A DNA stretch of 64,000 bases from Diaporthe sp. PMI_573 (lineage: Eukaryota; Ascomycota; Sordariomycetes; Diaporthales; Diaporthaceae), in the NCBI GenBank assembly GCA_021399435.1, contig JAJTUP010000107.1, positions 62,001-126,000 on the forward strand, written 5' to 3'. The position numbers were made by a program, and so were the translations under genes. Positions 1 through 9,248 of this stretch are shown piece after piece; within the stretch, counting starts at the first letter, position 1; every line of letters begins with the position of its first letter. The notes beneath the pieces are model-generated. The model did no database searches and was not told the origin of the DNA. It saw only the letters and a list, made by a program, of their open reading frames with translations.

Positions 1-619
1 ATGTCTCCTCATTTACTTGATTCATACGGTCGGTGCACCTTCAATCTCGAGATGGCGGACTTTCCTTTTGACCCTAAACTACCGACCAACAACGACGGGC
101 ATGCCGAGGTCCCTCTGCCTAGTCTGGATCCGGACCCCGAAGTCCGCCAGCCTTCTACTTGGGCACCAACAAGTGATGAGGAGCGGAGGATCTTCCGCGT
201 CTGGAAAGGATTCACGCTGGCCGAGCGCAGCAAAGATACCCTATCATGGGTATGGAATTACGGAGTCGAGATTCAATCCAAAACATCCCGACGATGGATC
301 TGTATGCCATGTGCGCAGGCATTATCGAAGATGTCGATAACATACTGCTTGACGATACAGCGCTGGAGGAGTCTGTTGAACGGGCTTGTTCGGATGAATG
401 TGAGGAGTGAGGCAATCTACAGGTTCGGCGGTAGCTTCAAAAATTGCCCGAATAGGAAACCCGATTTAGTGCGACAGGGGTCTTCCACGGGTTCAATATT
501 ATGGACATCAATCCACGGACAGCCCTGTGGACATCAATCCACGAGCATTCTGCTGAGTAAGCCGTCAATTCAATCCACAAAGTCGGATATTGACGTGGAT
601 GGATTGATTCCCTACCCTG
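1..619 (+). mobile_element. hAT element, internally deleted non-autonomous copy (5' end outside window)
   Basis: From the ATG at 52 the frame encodes the N-terminus of a hAT transposase (BED-like finger region, WVWNYGVEIQ...RRWICMPC), nearly identical to the start of the transposase at 24336 on the minus strand. At about 310 the sequence jumps to the 3' end of the same gene: the last ~30 codons (AGIIEDVDNILLDDTAL) follow, out of frame with the N-terminus, then the 3' UTR with ATCAATCCAC repeats. The copy ends at 619 in CCCTG; read inward this end is CAGGGTAGGGAATCAATCCA, identical to the left end of the full element at 18745. All catalytic sequence is missing, so it could only move with help from a full-length relative. 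Confidence 0.85.
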
Positions 620-904
620 GTGCCTGACGAGGCCGAACGACTAGGCCGCAAACACCGCGGGCTCGGTTGCAGAAATTCACCCGGTAGGCTCGAGGTTACT
701 ATCGTAGTATTTCACGCGCTTCGGAACTGCGCATCCGGCAGGGTCTGGGGTTTCCTCTCGCGGGCGTTTTAAGGACGCGGCCGACATGCTCTGGTCCAAG
801 TAGTAGCCATGACCGCTCTCCCACGCGGAAAGACGACAGTCTGCCACCAACGACTGCATTTTTTCGATCCCAAGGGATCGACCATTTTGTTTCCCTCCCA
901 CAAA

Positions 905-1285
905 TTATAGTCTGCGGCGATCAGTCATCAGGCAAAAGCTCTGTTTTGGAGGCCATATCTGGTGTTTCCTTGCCCGTGAAGAGCAACCTTTGCACGCGCT
1001 TCCCCACTGAGCTTGTCCTGCGTAGGACGTCTCATGTTGGCGCTCGCGTTTCCATCGTTCCACATCCCTCCAGAAGTGAATCCGAGAGCCACACTCGCCA
1101 GCTTCGAAGAAGAATTGGAGGATTTCGAAGGATTCTCAGCTCTCATAGATACCGCCAAGTGTGTCATGGGTATTTCGACACGCGGCAAGACCTTCGCAAA
1201 GGATCTGCTCCGCGTAGAAATATCTGGGCCGGATCGTCCTCACCTTACAATTGTTGATCTTCCGGGACTCATCCACTCCCAATAA
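905..1285 (+). pseudogene. Dynamin-like GTPase, frameshifted N-terminal remnant
   Basis: The first frame reads SLPQIIVCGDQSSGKSSVLE, the G1/P-loop of dynamin-family GTPases, followed by CTRFPTELVLRR, typical of fungal dynamin-like proteins. Near 1070 coding sense moves to the next frame, which continues with the expected middle of the domain and ends DLPGLIHSQ, the G3 motif, directly before a TAA at 1283-1285. A one-base frameshift and loss of everything after G3 (middle and GED regions) make this a pseudogene. No start codon can be assigned. Intact relatives act in membrane remodelling or occur as expanded families of unknown role in ascomycetes. Confidence 0.75.
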
Positions 1286-2870
1286 TCATTCTCACAGCGG
1301 AACTTTGCTCCATGGACTCCTCTCATTGGGGCCGCGAACCTGCTGTTTGGGACGCCGTCTGGCCGAGGTAGAATTGAATGGCGATTCTTTCTAGTTAGGA
1401 GAACTCTTCTCCTTTTTTTCCCCTAGTTGGTTATTCGAATTATCAAGGACTTCACGTTCTTCAAGTTCATCAACCTCCTTTCCAAGGAGACCTCAGAAGG
1501 AAAGGCTCCTACAAATTCAGGAAGAGAAGGAAGGCACGACGTACTGAGTATCGGACATCAGAAGTCCATGGGTGCTGTGATTCACGGCTACATCGGCGTC
1601 TAGCCAGTCGAAGCGGATGTCTTCCATGGAGATACTGTACAGTACATGCAGCGAACCTTCCGAGAGAATAATTTTGACGGAACTCAAAGGTGAAACAGAA
1701 TCACTGCCATAACGACTCCGCTGGCGCCATGCTGTTTCCCAGGTCTTCTATGGACTTCCCTGGGTGTCTATTGGCCCTCATTTGACTACGTACTGTAAGA
1801 CCCAAATGTACAGTACTATATGTACTGTACTGTAAAAGGACAGTACATTAAGAATGCACTGCGATGTGAATAAGCCTTGCCACAATTAATGTACTGTACT
1901 TCTCGAATGCGGTTCCGGAAGTAATATTTTCAGGTCCTTAGCGGTGTATGACCGCAAGTTCGGTGATTGGGAGCTGTCCAACACGGCGCTATTTTTACAA
2001 AGGCCACCAATCATCGTAAATATAGATACAGTACAGATAAAGGGCACAATGGGTGTCTCTGGATCTTTAGTTGACTTAGTGGTGTTGGTGTGGGTCCTTG
2101 GCTTCTATGGCTTGGTGGACCACTAGTAAAGTAAGCAGGGACTTAACAGAACTGCCCAAGACCAAACTGCAACTCACTGGCCTGCTTTTGCACAAAACGA
2201 ATCGGCTTGCTACCCTCTCAGAAGCACCCAATCATCATCAATGTATTCAACATCAATATAGACACAGTACAAGCGCTTTGCACCTGATACCCTATAGCGA
2301 TTATCTGCTGTTCTCCAATTTCTATTGGGCCGATTCTGTGGAGGAGTTGACAGGGAAAAAGGAAGATGGAATCCGGTCATTCCTTCATCCCGGCCAATCA
2401 AGTTCCACCTCCACCCCGACCGTTGATGCCTGCGTCCTCCCAATCATTGGAACAAAGGGCTTGTCATCGTTACATTCGTTTAATCGTCCATCGAAGCCAT
2501 CTACCACCTTTCTTCTGGAACTGACCAACCCTGTCACTTGTTGACACCGATTAGAGTCATAAACTCGTTTCTAGTCTTCTGATTCTCCTTAAAACAACCC
2601 ACAACACAACTCGTTATCGTGCTTGTATGTGTCCTCTGTACCATACGATATTTGCTCTGCGAATACCCGTTCTCATATACTTCAAATTTATTTCTCTATA
2701 TATTAAAAGTGAATAAATTAGACAACGATGCTATCCTGGGCTTAAGTTAATATAATAAAGGAGAATATGAAAAAGCTGAGCTTATCTTCCAGAGGTGCCT
2801 AACACGCAAAGATAAAGGGGACCTTTACCACCTGATCATCAGGAATGCCCTAGGAGGCTGGCTGCGTACT
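1286..2870. other. Gene-poor stretch with TACAGTAC/GTACTGTAC motifs
   Basis: I see no convincing gene. From about 1635 to 2035 the motif GTACAGTAC or GTACTGTAC and half copies recur many times. A short passage near 2005-2035 (CCAATCATCGTAAATATAGATACAGTAC) is loosely repeated at 2228-2275. The rest has small incoherent frames. Confidence 0.4.
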
Positions 2871-3062
2871 TCATGCAAAGTAAGTACATAAAGGCAAAGA
2901 ATGAGCTTTCTAATGCATTGGTCAAAATGCAGAGGCAAGCCCATCCCTACATACTCGACTGCAAGCGTAATCTAGCTTGGACCGATGCAAAGTGGTGGGG
3001 GTGGTGCATGACCCGCAATCACTGCATCTCCACAAGGATATCGATAATTGATGACAGGCTGT

Positions 3063-3741
3063 GCTGGCATCAGAGGAACAGAGCCCTTGGCGTTCACCCC
3101 TGAAGGGCACAGCGATATGCCGATTGCAGCATCAAAACCGCATATCTCGTCAATACCATATTGACATTGAGGATCGGCAATGTTCCGCACTTCGTAATTC
3201 TTAGCCACCCACCTCGTTCAGGCATTTAATAACCTGGTTTGGGTTTCCAGCGGTGAAAGACATCTTTCCTGTGTCTGCGGTAATGATGTCTGAACATTCT
3301 GACATATCAACTACTTCATAACTCACATTTATTCCTCCCTAAGAGTCAAAGTCGAGAATGGCTGGTGAGGAGGTTGCAAATGACCCAAATGCCAGGTATT
3401 GGAATGTATCGAATGAGATGTCGTGTGCTCCACCAGACACATCTATGTAAAACGGTGCGCGAGCGGGGACCGAAACTCAATTTAATGCACATACCAGAGC
3501 AGTCTGGCCAGTACGGCCAGTAGGCGATACGATTGACGTCGACCTTGCACCCAAAGGCACCAATGGTTGAGCTGAACTTGTCATGAGGTGTAACCTTGAC
3601 TGAGCCCGTTAATGGGAAAGAATTGTCCTGCATGTTGGCGTGAGCCAAATAAGGCATGACGATGGGGAGTAGCCAAAGAATCATAGTGACAGGAGAGAAG
3701 AAGTTAAGCTGTCCTACAAGATCGACAGATGTAGGAGACAT
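3063..3741 (-). pseudogene. Small secreted cysteine-containing protein, decayed
   Basis: Starting at 3741 the minus strand encodes a hydrophobic signal-peptide-like leader (FFSPVTMILWLLPIVMPYLA), then a conserved-looking core with GAFGCKVDVNRIAYWP and CSGMCIKLSFG. Three lesions follow in order: a frameshift near 3460 (sense resumes with SGGAHDISFDTFQYL), a TAG at about 3343, and another shift near 3212 after which NYEVRNI...CQYGIDEICGFDAA continues. Laid end to end the three frames give one plausible extracellular protein of about 220 residues with conserved cysteines. It resembles a family of fungal small secreted proteins that I cannot name with confidence. Confidence 0.6.
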
Positions 3742-4218
3742 CGTTGATATTTATTGTAATGCGAGTCCCCTTTTGTATAAAAGAGGAGAGTATGAAATCT
3801 GAATTTAACGAACCGACTAAAAGTCTCTAATATGGAAATAAGGACTAAGAAACAAATAAGGGATAGATCGATAATAAGGAATAGAGTAGCGTGCCTGTAA
3901 ATTTAATTATCAGGTTGCCTGGGAGGGTGGTCGTTATGGGGTGGCTTTCCGAAGAGGGATTGGCAGGCTTGAAAAACGTTGCGTCGGCTTGCCCCGCTCC
4001 TTGCCAACCCGTCATAATGACGTTAAGTCGTTTCTATCATTCACATTTCCTTTTCAACCTAAAAATCACATCAATGGATTCAATCCATACTTCTGTTGGT
4101 ATTCTCCTAATACATACTGTACAGCACACAACGAGCTCGATATTGAATGTTGCTTCGGACTTCAACCCCAGTCGACCCCGCCCCGCACCTGAACGCGACC
4201 CCTACCCCACCTTGAACG
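3742..4218. other. Intergenic, no gene seen
   Basis: AT-rich spacer between two remnants that point away from each other. Presumably it held promoter sequence for the secreted-protein pseudogene on the left and the HET fragment on the right. No conserved element was recognised. Confidence 0.4.
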
Positions 4219-4312
4219 ATGCGATTATTATACAGTAACAATGGCAACATCAAGGTGACGGACGATCTGGATCGCGATATACCCAGATATGCCATATTAT
4301 CGCATACATGGG
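4219..4312 (+). pseudogene. HET-domain gene, N-terminal stub
   Basis: ATG at 4219 opens a frame beginning MRLLYSNN and running to IPRYAILSHTWG, the hallmark opening of fungal heterokaryon-incompatibility (HET) proteins (MRLL...YAILSHTWG). About 31 codons remain. Homology stops at about 4312, exactly where an antisense Fot/pogo transposase begins. The remainder of the HET gene is not found in the window, so the junction probably reflects a deletion or recombination and not a simple insertion. Confidence 0.7.
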
Positions 4313-5136
4313 GCCTTCTGTTGAACGCTCTTCCCTTTGAATATAATCAATGGGTCAAGTCGCTTGCCCAGAGCGTTAACACACTCAATATATGAGGTCC
4401 AGGCTCTCGAATTATAGTCCAATTGGGCGATGGGGCTATTATTTGAATAGCCGAGGGCTAAAACGTCCTCTGAGCGCCCTTCCATCATTACCCCTTCATC
4501 GGCGTTCCAACGGTGGTCTGGGAGAATAGACTTGACTATAGGCAATTGAAGGAGGTCGAACCAAGTGGAAATATTCGCCTTCGTCGTCGCCCTCAGCCGA
4601 ATTGCTTCAACCCGCTGGTGCTTCCGGCTTCGAAGTTCAGGGTGACGGAAGAGGAAGTGCCTCAGCCATTTCCTCCCCAGGGGAGGGCGATTCTCGTGAG
4701 GGAAGGCGAGGTGGGCTGCGAGAGCCCTTGTTTCAAATCGACTCAATGCAAGGCCCAGGCTGCTTTGATTAATAATAAATAAAGCCAATTGAGCCTCTTG
4801 AACGTCAGAAAGAAGCCTTTGAGGGTCTGCAGCTTCAATATGGTTGGGAGCGCCTGCACGGCGACGGCGAAGTGTTGATAGGGGTATATGCCATAGCCGA
4901 GAGGCGGCCTTCCAAGGCATCCCGTCTGCCAATGCCACAAGGGCGTCGTGCACGTGTGCCTCTGAATATTGCTTCATTGGGGTCTAATTGACTTGGCAAA
5001 GAAGTTTGGTGATCAGAAAAAAATCCGTTGTTGAGATATTCAAGTTTTTCTATGGGGGGTAGGCCGACGCGAACATCGCGTCACGCGAATGTGGGGGGTG
5101 CCAAATCAGGGGGGCCCGAAAGTGGGCCGCCCACGT
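4312..5136 (-). mobile_element. Fot/pogo-like (Tc1-mariner) transposon, 3' truncated
   Basis: The minus-strand frame from the ATG at 4977 encodes a transposase N-terminus: a helix-turn-helix (MPWKAASRLWHIPLSTLRRR), a second DNA-binding segment (LGRKWLRHFLFRHPEL), then the start of the DDE catalytic core (WNADEGVMM, with the first Asp) up to LIIFKGKS, where it is cut at 4312. Upstream, the element's 5' terminus can be placed: on the minus strand, TA at 5138-5137 is followed by ACGTGGGCGGCCC. This fits a TA target duplication and the ACGTGG start also seen on the MITE at 5969. The other terminus and the last two-thirds of the catalytic domain are lost. Confidence 0.75.
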
Positions 5137-5138
5137 TA

Positions 5139-7066
5139 ACTTCTCCGAAATCAGCATCCTCCGGCTCAATTATGAGGCGGTATTTGAGTTCAGAACTTTG
5201 CGCAAGACAACAAACTCGAGTAGTAGGATGTTACTCGCACAGCCAGGCCATTCCCCCGCTCTGTTCGGCAGCCCTTTCACGGCGAAGAGCCTTTTGGAGC
5301 ATGTTCCCATAGAAAGGAACAAAGTTGGCTTCACTGAGCCTAAGAGTCCCTATGTTCTTCCAGAACGCAGCTTTTCGTAATGAATGTACACCAAAGAATA
5401 GAGCGACAACCTTGAGTTTGAAATCATCCGAACTTGTATCAAATTCAGCATGAACTTTAGCATAACGTCCATGTGATCCCAACACCCATTTGCGCGTGAT
5501 AATGTCAGCGGTACGTCGAAGCTGGATTTTTGTCCGAGGGGTTGTCCAATTGTTGGCCTCGAACTCTGCAGTGACACAGTCACAGACGAGTTTGGGAGGC
5601 AGGTTTCGTATAACCCATGGCGCGAAATAGGCTGTGCCATCGCCTGAAGTGGCATCACTTCTGATCTCGTGTTGATCTTGGTAGTTGTGCATTTCATCAA
5701 CCTTTAGATCATTGCTGCTGCACTCCTCCCTCCCACTTTTGCGTTGATTGATTTTCCGCTTTGAATACGTGCTTCGCAAAACTGCTCCACGATTTTTCGC
5801 CAGCCACTTCGTAGCTTTTCCTTCCTACCCTGGGACTCTTCCATGGCCCAAGTATGCTTGACGTCTTGAATGCTTTTCCAGATGTGAGATTCTGGACCCT
5901 CGACTATTCGATGGTCTGTGGGTGAAGTGACGATTGTGAAATCCTCTTCTTCCTCTGCAACCTGAATAACGTGGTTTACCACCCAGCCGGTCAGGACACC
6001 CAGCCGGACACTTTTTTTACATACAAAAAACGTCCGTGCCAACCCTACCTACTTCTTCAAACTAGGCCTAATTGGGATGAAAATTTCAGTATCGATAGAA
6101 ATTTATATAATAAATCTATATATGAAATTTCAGATTTTTACCTTTTATATAAAATTAGTTATATCGGAAAAACTAAAAAAGACCCCTGTAATTTAGTTTT
6201 TCCGATATAACTAATTATATTTAAAAGTTAGAAATCTGAAATTTAAAACATAGCTTTATTATATTAATCTCTATCGATACTGAAATTTTCATCCCAATTA
6301 GGCCTAGTTTGAAGAAGTAGGTAGGGTTGGCACGGACGTTTTTTGTATGTAAAAAAAGTGTCCGGCTGGATGTCCTGACCGGCTGGGTGGTAAACCACGT
6401 TATCGGAAGTTCTACCACGACGATTGAGCTCCTGGTGGTCAAGATCGATTTGTACAGCACGTTGACGCTGGTCATTCGCAACTCTTCGCTTTTTGCGAGG
6501 GGGCATTCCGTCGGCCTTTGCTATGACCTCGCCGCCAATCAGCTCAGATTCCTCAGTATCATCGCTGTCGGGAAAGTTGTCGTGGGGGAATTGCCAGTCA
6601 TCCCAGGACGGAACAACTGGGTATGGGTTCGCTTGATCTGCCAATCCTCTAACCATTAGCACCAAGCACCGACACAGCAGATTGTACTGAGGTCATCAGG
6701 CCAAGTACCATAGCCAGCGACTACGAGGTAGTACTCGCGATGTGTGAGTATGCCATCCCTGGAGAGAAGCTCGTCAACGCGCTGCGTGCCTTGACGGTCG
6801 AGGGAGAGGTAGCTCGTAGAGAAGGCGTTGCTGGCAATGATCTGTGCGGCGAGTAGGGCTGTACGGTGGTGGACTCCAAGCAGGCCGCCCGCGTCTTGTG
6901 GCGAGGGATCAACGCGAGGCAAGCTGAAGAGTGTGTGATACGGAGAAGGGTACCCGGGATGTAGGAACCAGATGCGACTTTCGAAAGAAGGCTCGCGTGG
7001 TTCTATCGCGGGCCGGCGCAGCATCGTGGCGTGCAAGTTATTGTCGGACGGGGTATCGCTCGTCAT
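5139..7066 (-). pseudogene. HNH-family-like fungal gene, split by a MITE and rearranged
   Basis: ATG at 7066 opens a frame with WFLHPGYPSPYHTLFSLPRV, LGVHHRTALLAAQII and a REYYLVV segment. A 42-nt intron (GTACAA...CTAATGGTTAG, about 6689-6648) joins it to NPYPVVPSWDDWQFPH. This combination matches the N-terminal half of a large family of uncharacterised fungal proteins whose C-terminal half is an HNH nuclease domain. Here that half is not visible. Instead a basic stretch (PPRKKRRVANDQRQR) leads to the MITE at 6402. Removing the MITE and one TA gives an uninterrupted frame into QVAEEEEDFTIV. Further open frames (5779-5231, then YRLIIEPEDADFGE to 5140) follow, with at least one frame change. 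A fusion of two fragments is possible. Confidence 0.45.
5969..6400. mobile_element. 432-bp foldback MITE, Fot/pogo type, TA target site
   Basis: Both ends read ACGTGGTTTACCACCCAGCC inward, and each is flanked by TA (5967-5968 and 6401-6402). The two halves are inverted copies along almost the whole length (arms of about 200 nt, well matched at the outer 110 nt and diverged in the AT-rich interior). They meet at a near-perfect hairpin around 6160-6205 (TTATATCGGAAAAACTAAA and its complement around a short loop). There is no coding capacity beyond read-through frames. The ACGTGG terminus and TA duplication fit mobilisation by a Fot/pogo transposase such as the truncated one next door. Confidence 0.9.
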
Positions 7067-7193
7067 TCGACTTCGGCCGGGGCAATGTTGATCTCAAGGC
7101 GCCAGCTGATCTGCCGATTAGCCGCCTTAGTCATCAAGGCGCGCCCCACTCTTGCAGCTCAGCAAGAGCTCGGCGGCTGACTGCTGCCCCGCC

Positions 7194-7231
7194 TACGGTG
7201 GGCGATAGGGGGCACTGTTGCATAACCCCCC
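7194..7231 (+). repeat. Left terminal inverted repeat of the integrase element
   Basis: Matches the complement of 12264-12301 with about six mismatches. The conserved core is CACTGTTGCA preceded by ATAGGGG. The flanking TA may be the duplicated target. Confidence 0.75.
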
Positions 7232-7762
7232 GGTCGTTTCCTTTTGGGTTTAGGCGCTCAACTCCTTAGTCATCTTGGTACTTTGGGACGCCATGGGATA
7301 TGTACCGCGGACTAGCAGCGGGCTCGCGCGGTAGCATTCGGCCATTGACTTTCATGCTCACCACATCAGTCGATAAATGGTGGACTGGTTGCTACTACCA
7401 AAATAGTCACAAAATATGTCCAGAAGATGGTTCTGACAATCTGAGTTGGCCTCAAATCCAATGCCGTTTTCTATTTCGCAATTAAAATGCACCTATTCCA
7501 GAAATCGCGAGCGCTTAATTACCCATTCATCTTGACCTCCGGATAAGGAACAACTTGGTGAGCCTACAAAGGGTCACCGCAGTGATCCCGCTCCTAGTCC
7601 GCAGCGGATTAGCGCAGTAACCTCCTGCTCAAATGAGTCTAGCGACTTCATCCACCATAGGAAAGGGTGGTCTTGATTATTCTTGTTAAATTAAAACCTC
7701 AGTGGAAACCAGATTCACCCCTTTCTCTCCTTTCCGACTTTCACCTCCTCTCTTCAACCGAA

Positions 7763-9248
7763 ATGAGCCCTCCAAAGATTCCCCCCGAGCATGTCTATTG
7801 CGTCCAAGCCGGAAAGAAACATCATGAACTCTTCACCACGACGTATGTTGGCGCGAATTATTGTGGCCGTTGCGGCTTAGCCAACTCCTTTCGGCTCCAG
7901 CATCAAGCCAGGTCCAAAACTCCGGCACTTCCGGGCCCATACGATGAGGTGGTGGAGGTTGAGGACTCCCCGCCACGGCCAGTCAGTCCAGCAAGCCAGC
8001 TGCTGCGTGAAAGACCGAAACCCGTGTCATTCATCAGCATTGGACGCGCGGCTCAACTGCTCCCCAACGAAGTGTCTGCTCCCGGCACGGTGAATACACG
8101 AGCACGCATACCTCCTCCTGAGGCGCCGGGCAATCCCCATTTCATGACAGTAGCATCAGCGGCCAGTCGGGCCATTCAGGATACAAAACCCAGTACCAGA
8201 AAGCCTATGAGGCAGCGGACGGGGTACCAGTGGGTACATATAAGTCTCCTGCTTGTGAGCTTGGAGACCAGGTATTTCAATGGGCTTGCAGTGGAGGTTC
8301 CGGAGACGGTGCTGCCTCTGAAGGATACAGTGGTCAAGTTTTCCTCGTCAGATTTACTGACTTGGCCCTCATTCACCGCGATTTTGTTCGACCATCTCCG
8401 TCCGCTCCCGCCCACAATCGATCTTACGAACAGAGACCTATGGAGCCTTTCTTACGCTTCGAGTTTCTCTGGCAAGAAGATCGTCACCGTTCCGAACACC
8501 GACAAGTACACAACCCCGTCGAGTATGCTCGCCTCGGGGCACTTCGGCAACAATCAGGCAGGACAGTTGAAGGTGCTAGTCGTCCTTACATCCACGGATG
8601 TAGTCGACAAGCAGGAGCCAGTCACACCGCTTAGGCCAGATGAATACTCCATGCCAGTCAAGGAAGAAAAGAAACGGAAGGTCAAGCAAGAAGACCCGAG
8701 TCCTGCGCCCCGGCGCAAAAGGCGCATCAAGCAGGAGGAACATGTCAAGAAGGAGAGTCGCACCGGGGACACGTACAAGGTCAAGCAGGGGGTACACATC
8801 AAGGTGAAGCCGGAAGAGCCTGTCCCGACTGCCTCCCGCCAGAGCCCAACGGACGATGAGCTTCAAGATATTGTTGAGGAGATCATTGTACACGAAGATG
8901 TGGCAGACCTCTGTGAAGTGGAAGATCCGCTTCGTGATCTATTGTTTGACGGCATCCCTGGCGATAAGGGGAGTGGAGGTATGGCAGGTGACGGAGATGT
9001 AGTGGACGGGGGAGATGATGAGGAGATTTTCGTCCCGGAGTTCGTAAGAGACTAAATCACCTCATTGCAGAGTCTAGTTCTAACACTACCAGGTAACCCG
9101 AGAGTTCATTGCTCAGAGCATTAATAGCGATCAAGCTCGACTGCCCGGCACTGATATCGATGAGGCGCTTCCACCAGCACGATCCACACGCTTCAAAGGG
9201 ACAAAGATCCCTGCAACATTTGCTGTCCGACATAATAGGAAGGATTGA
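7763..9248 (+). CDS. Accessory protein 1 of the integrase element (unknown function)
   Basis: Two exons, 7763-9043 and 9093-9248, joined by a 49-nt intron (GTAAGA donor, CTAAC branch, CCAG acceptor); 478 aa. Without splicing a stop is met 12 nt after the donor, whereas splicing gives 51 more sensible residues (VTREFIAQSINSDQARLPGT...). The ATG at 7763 (MSPPKIPPEHVYC) is the first in frame. Near the N-terminus a metal-binding-like pattern is visible: C, HH, then CGRC (residues about 10-40). The middle is Pro/Arg-rich. Residues about 310-380 carry repeated KxEE and KRRIKQEE segments resembling SUMO sites or nuclear signals, followed by an acidic stretch (GGDDEEIFVPEF). No known domain recognised. 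Its stop codon touches the stop codon of the integrase gene. Confidence 0.75.

Noticed and set aside
677..901. Minus-strand ORF with a basic KRPREETPD segment
   Set aside because: Protein-like composition, but only 74 codons, wedged between a hAT end and the dynamin remnant, with no domain or splice context. It could be a scrap of an unknown gene.
8230..8270. An extra intron in accessory gene 1 (GTACAT...ACCAG)
   Set aside because: Splicing it would replace a sensible frame with one of poorer composition, and the donor is weak.
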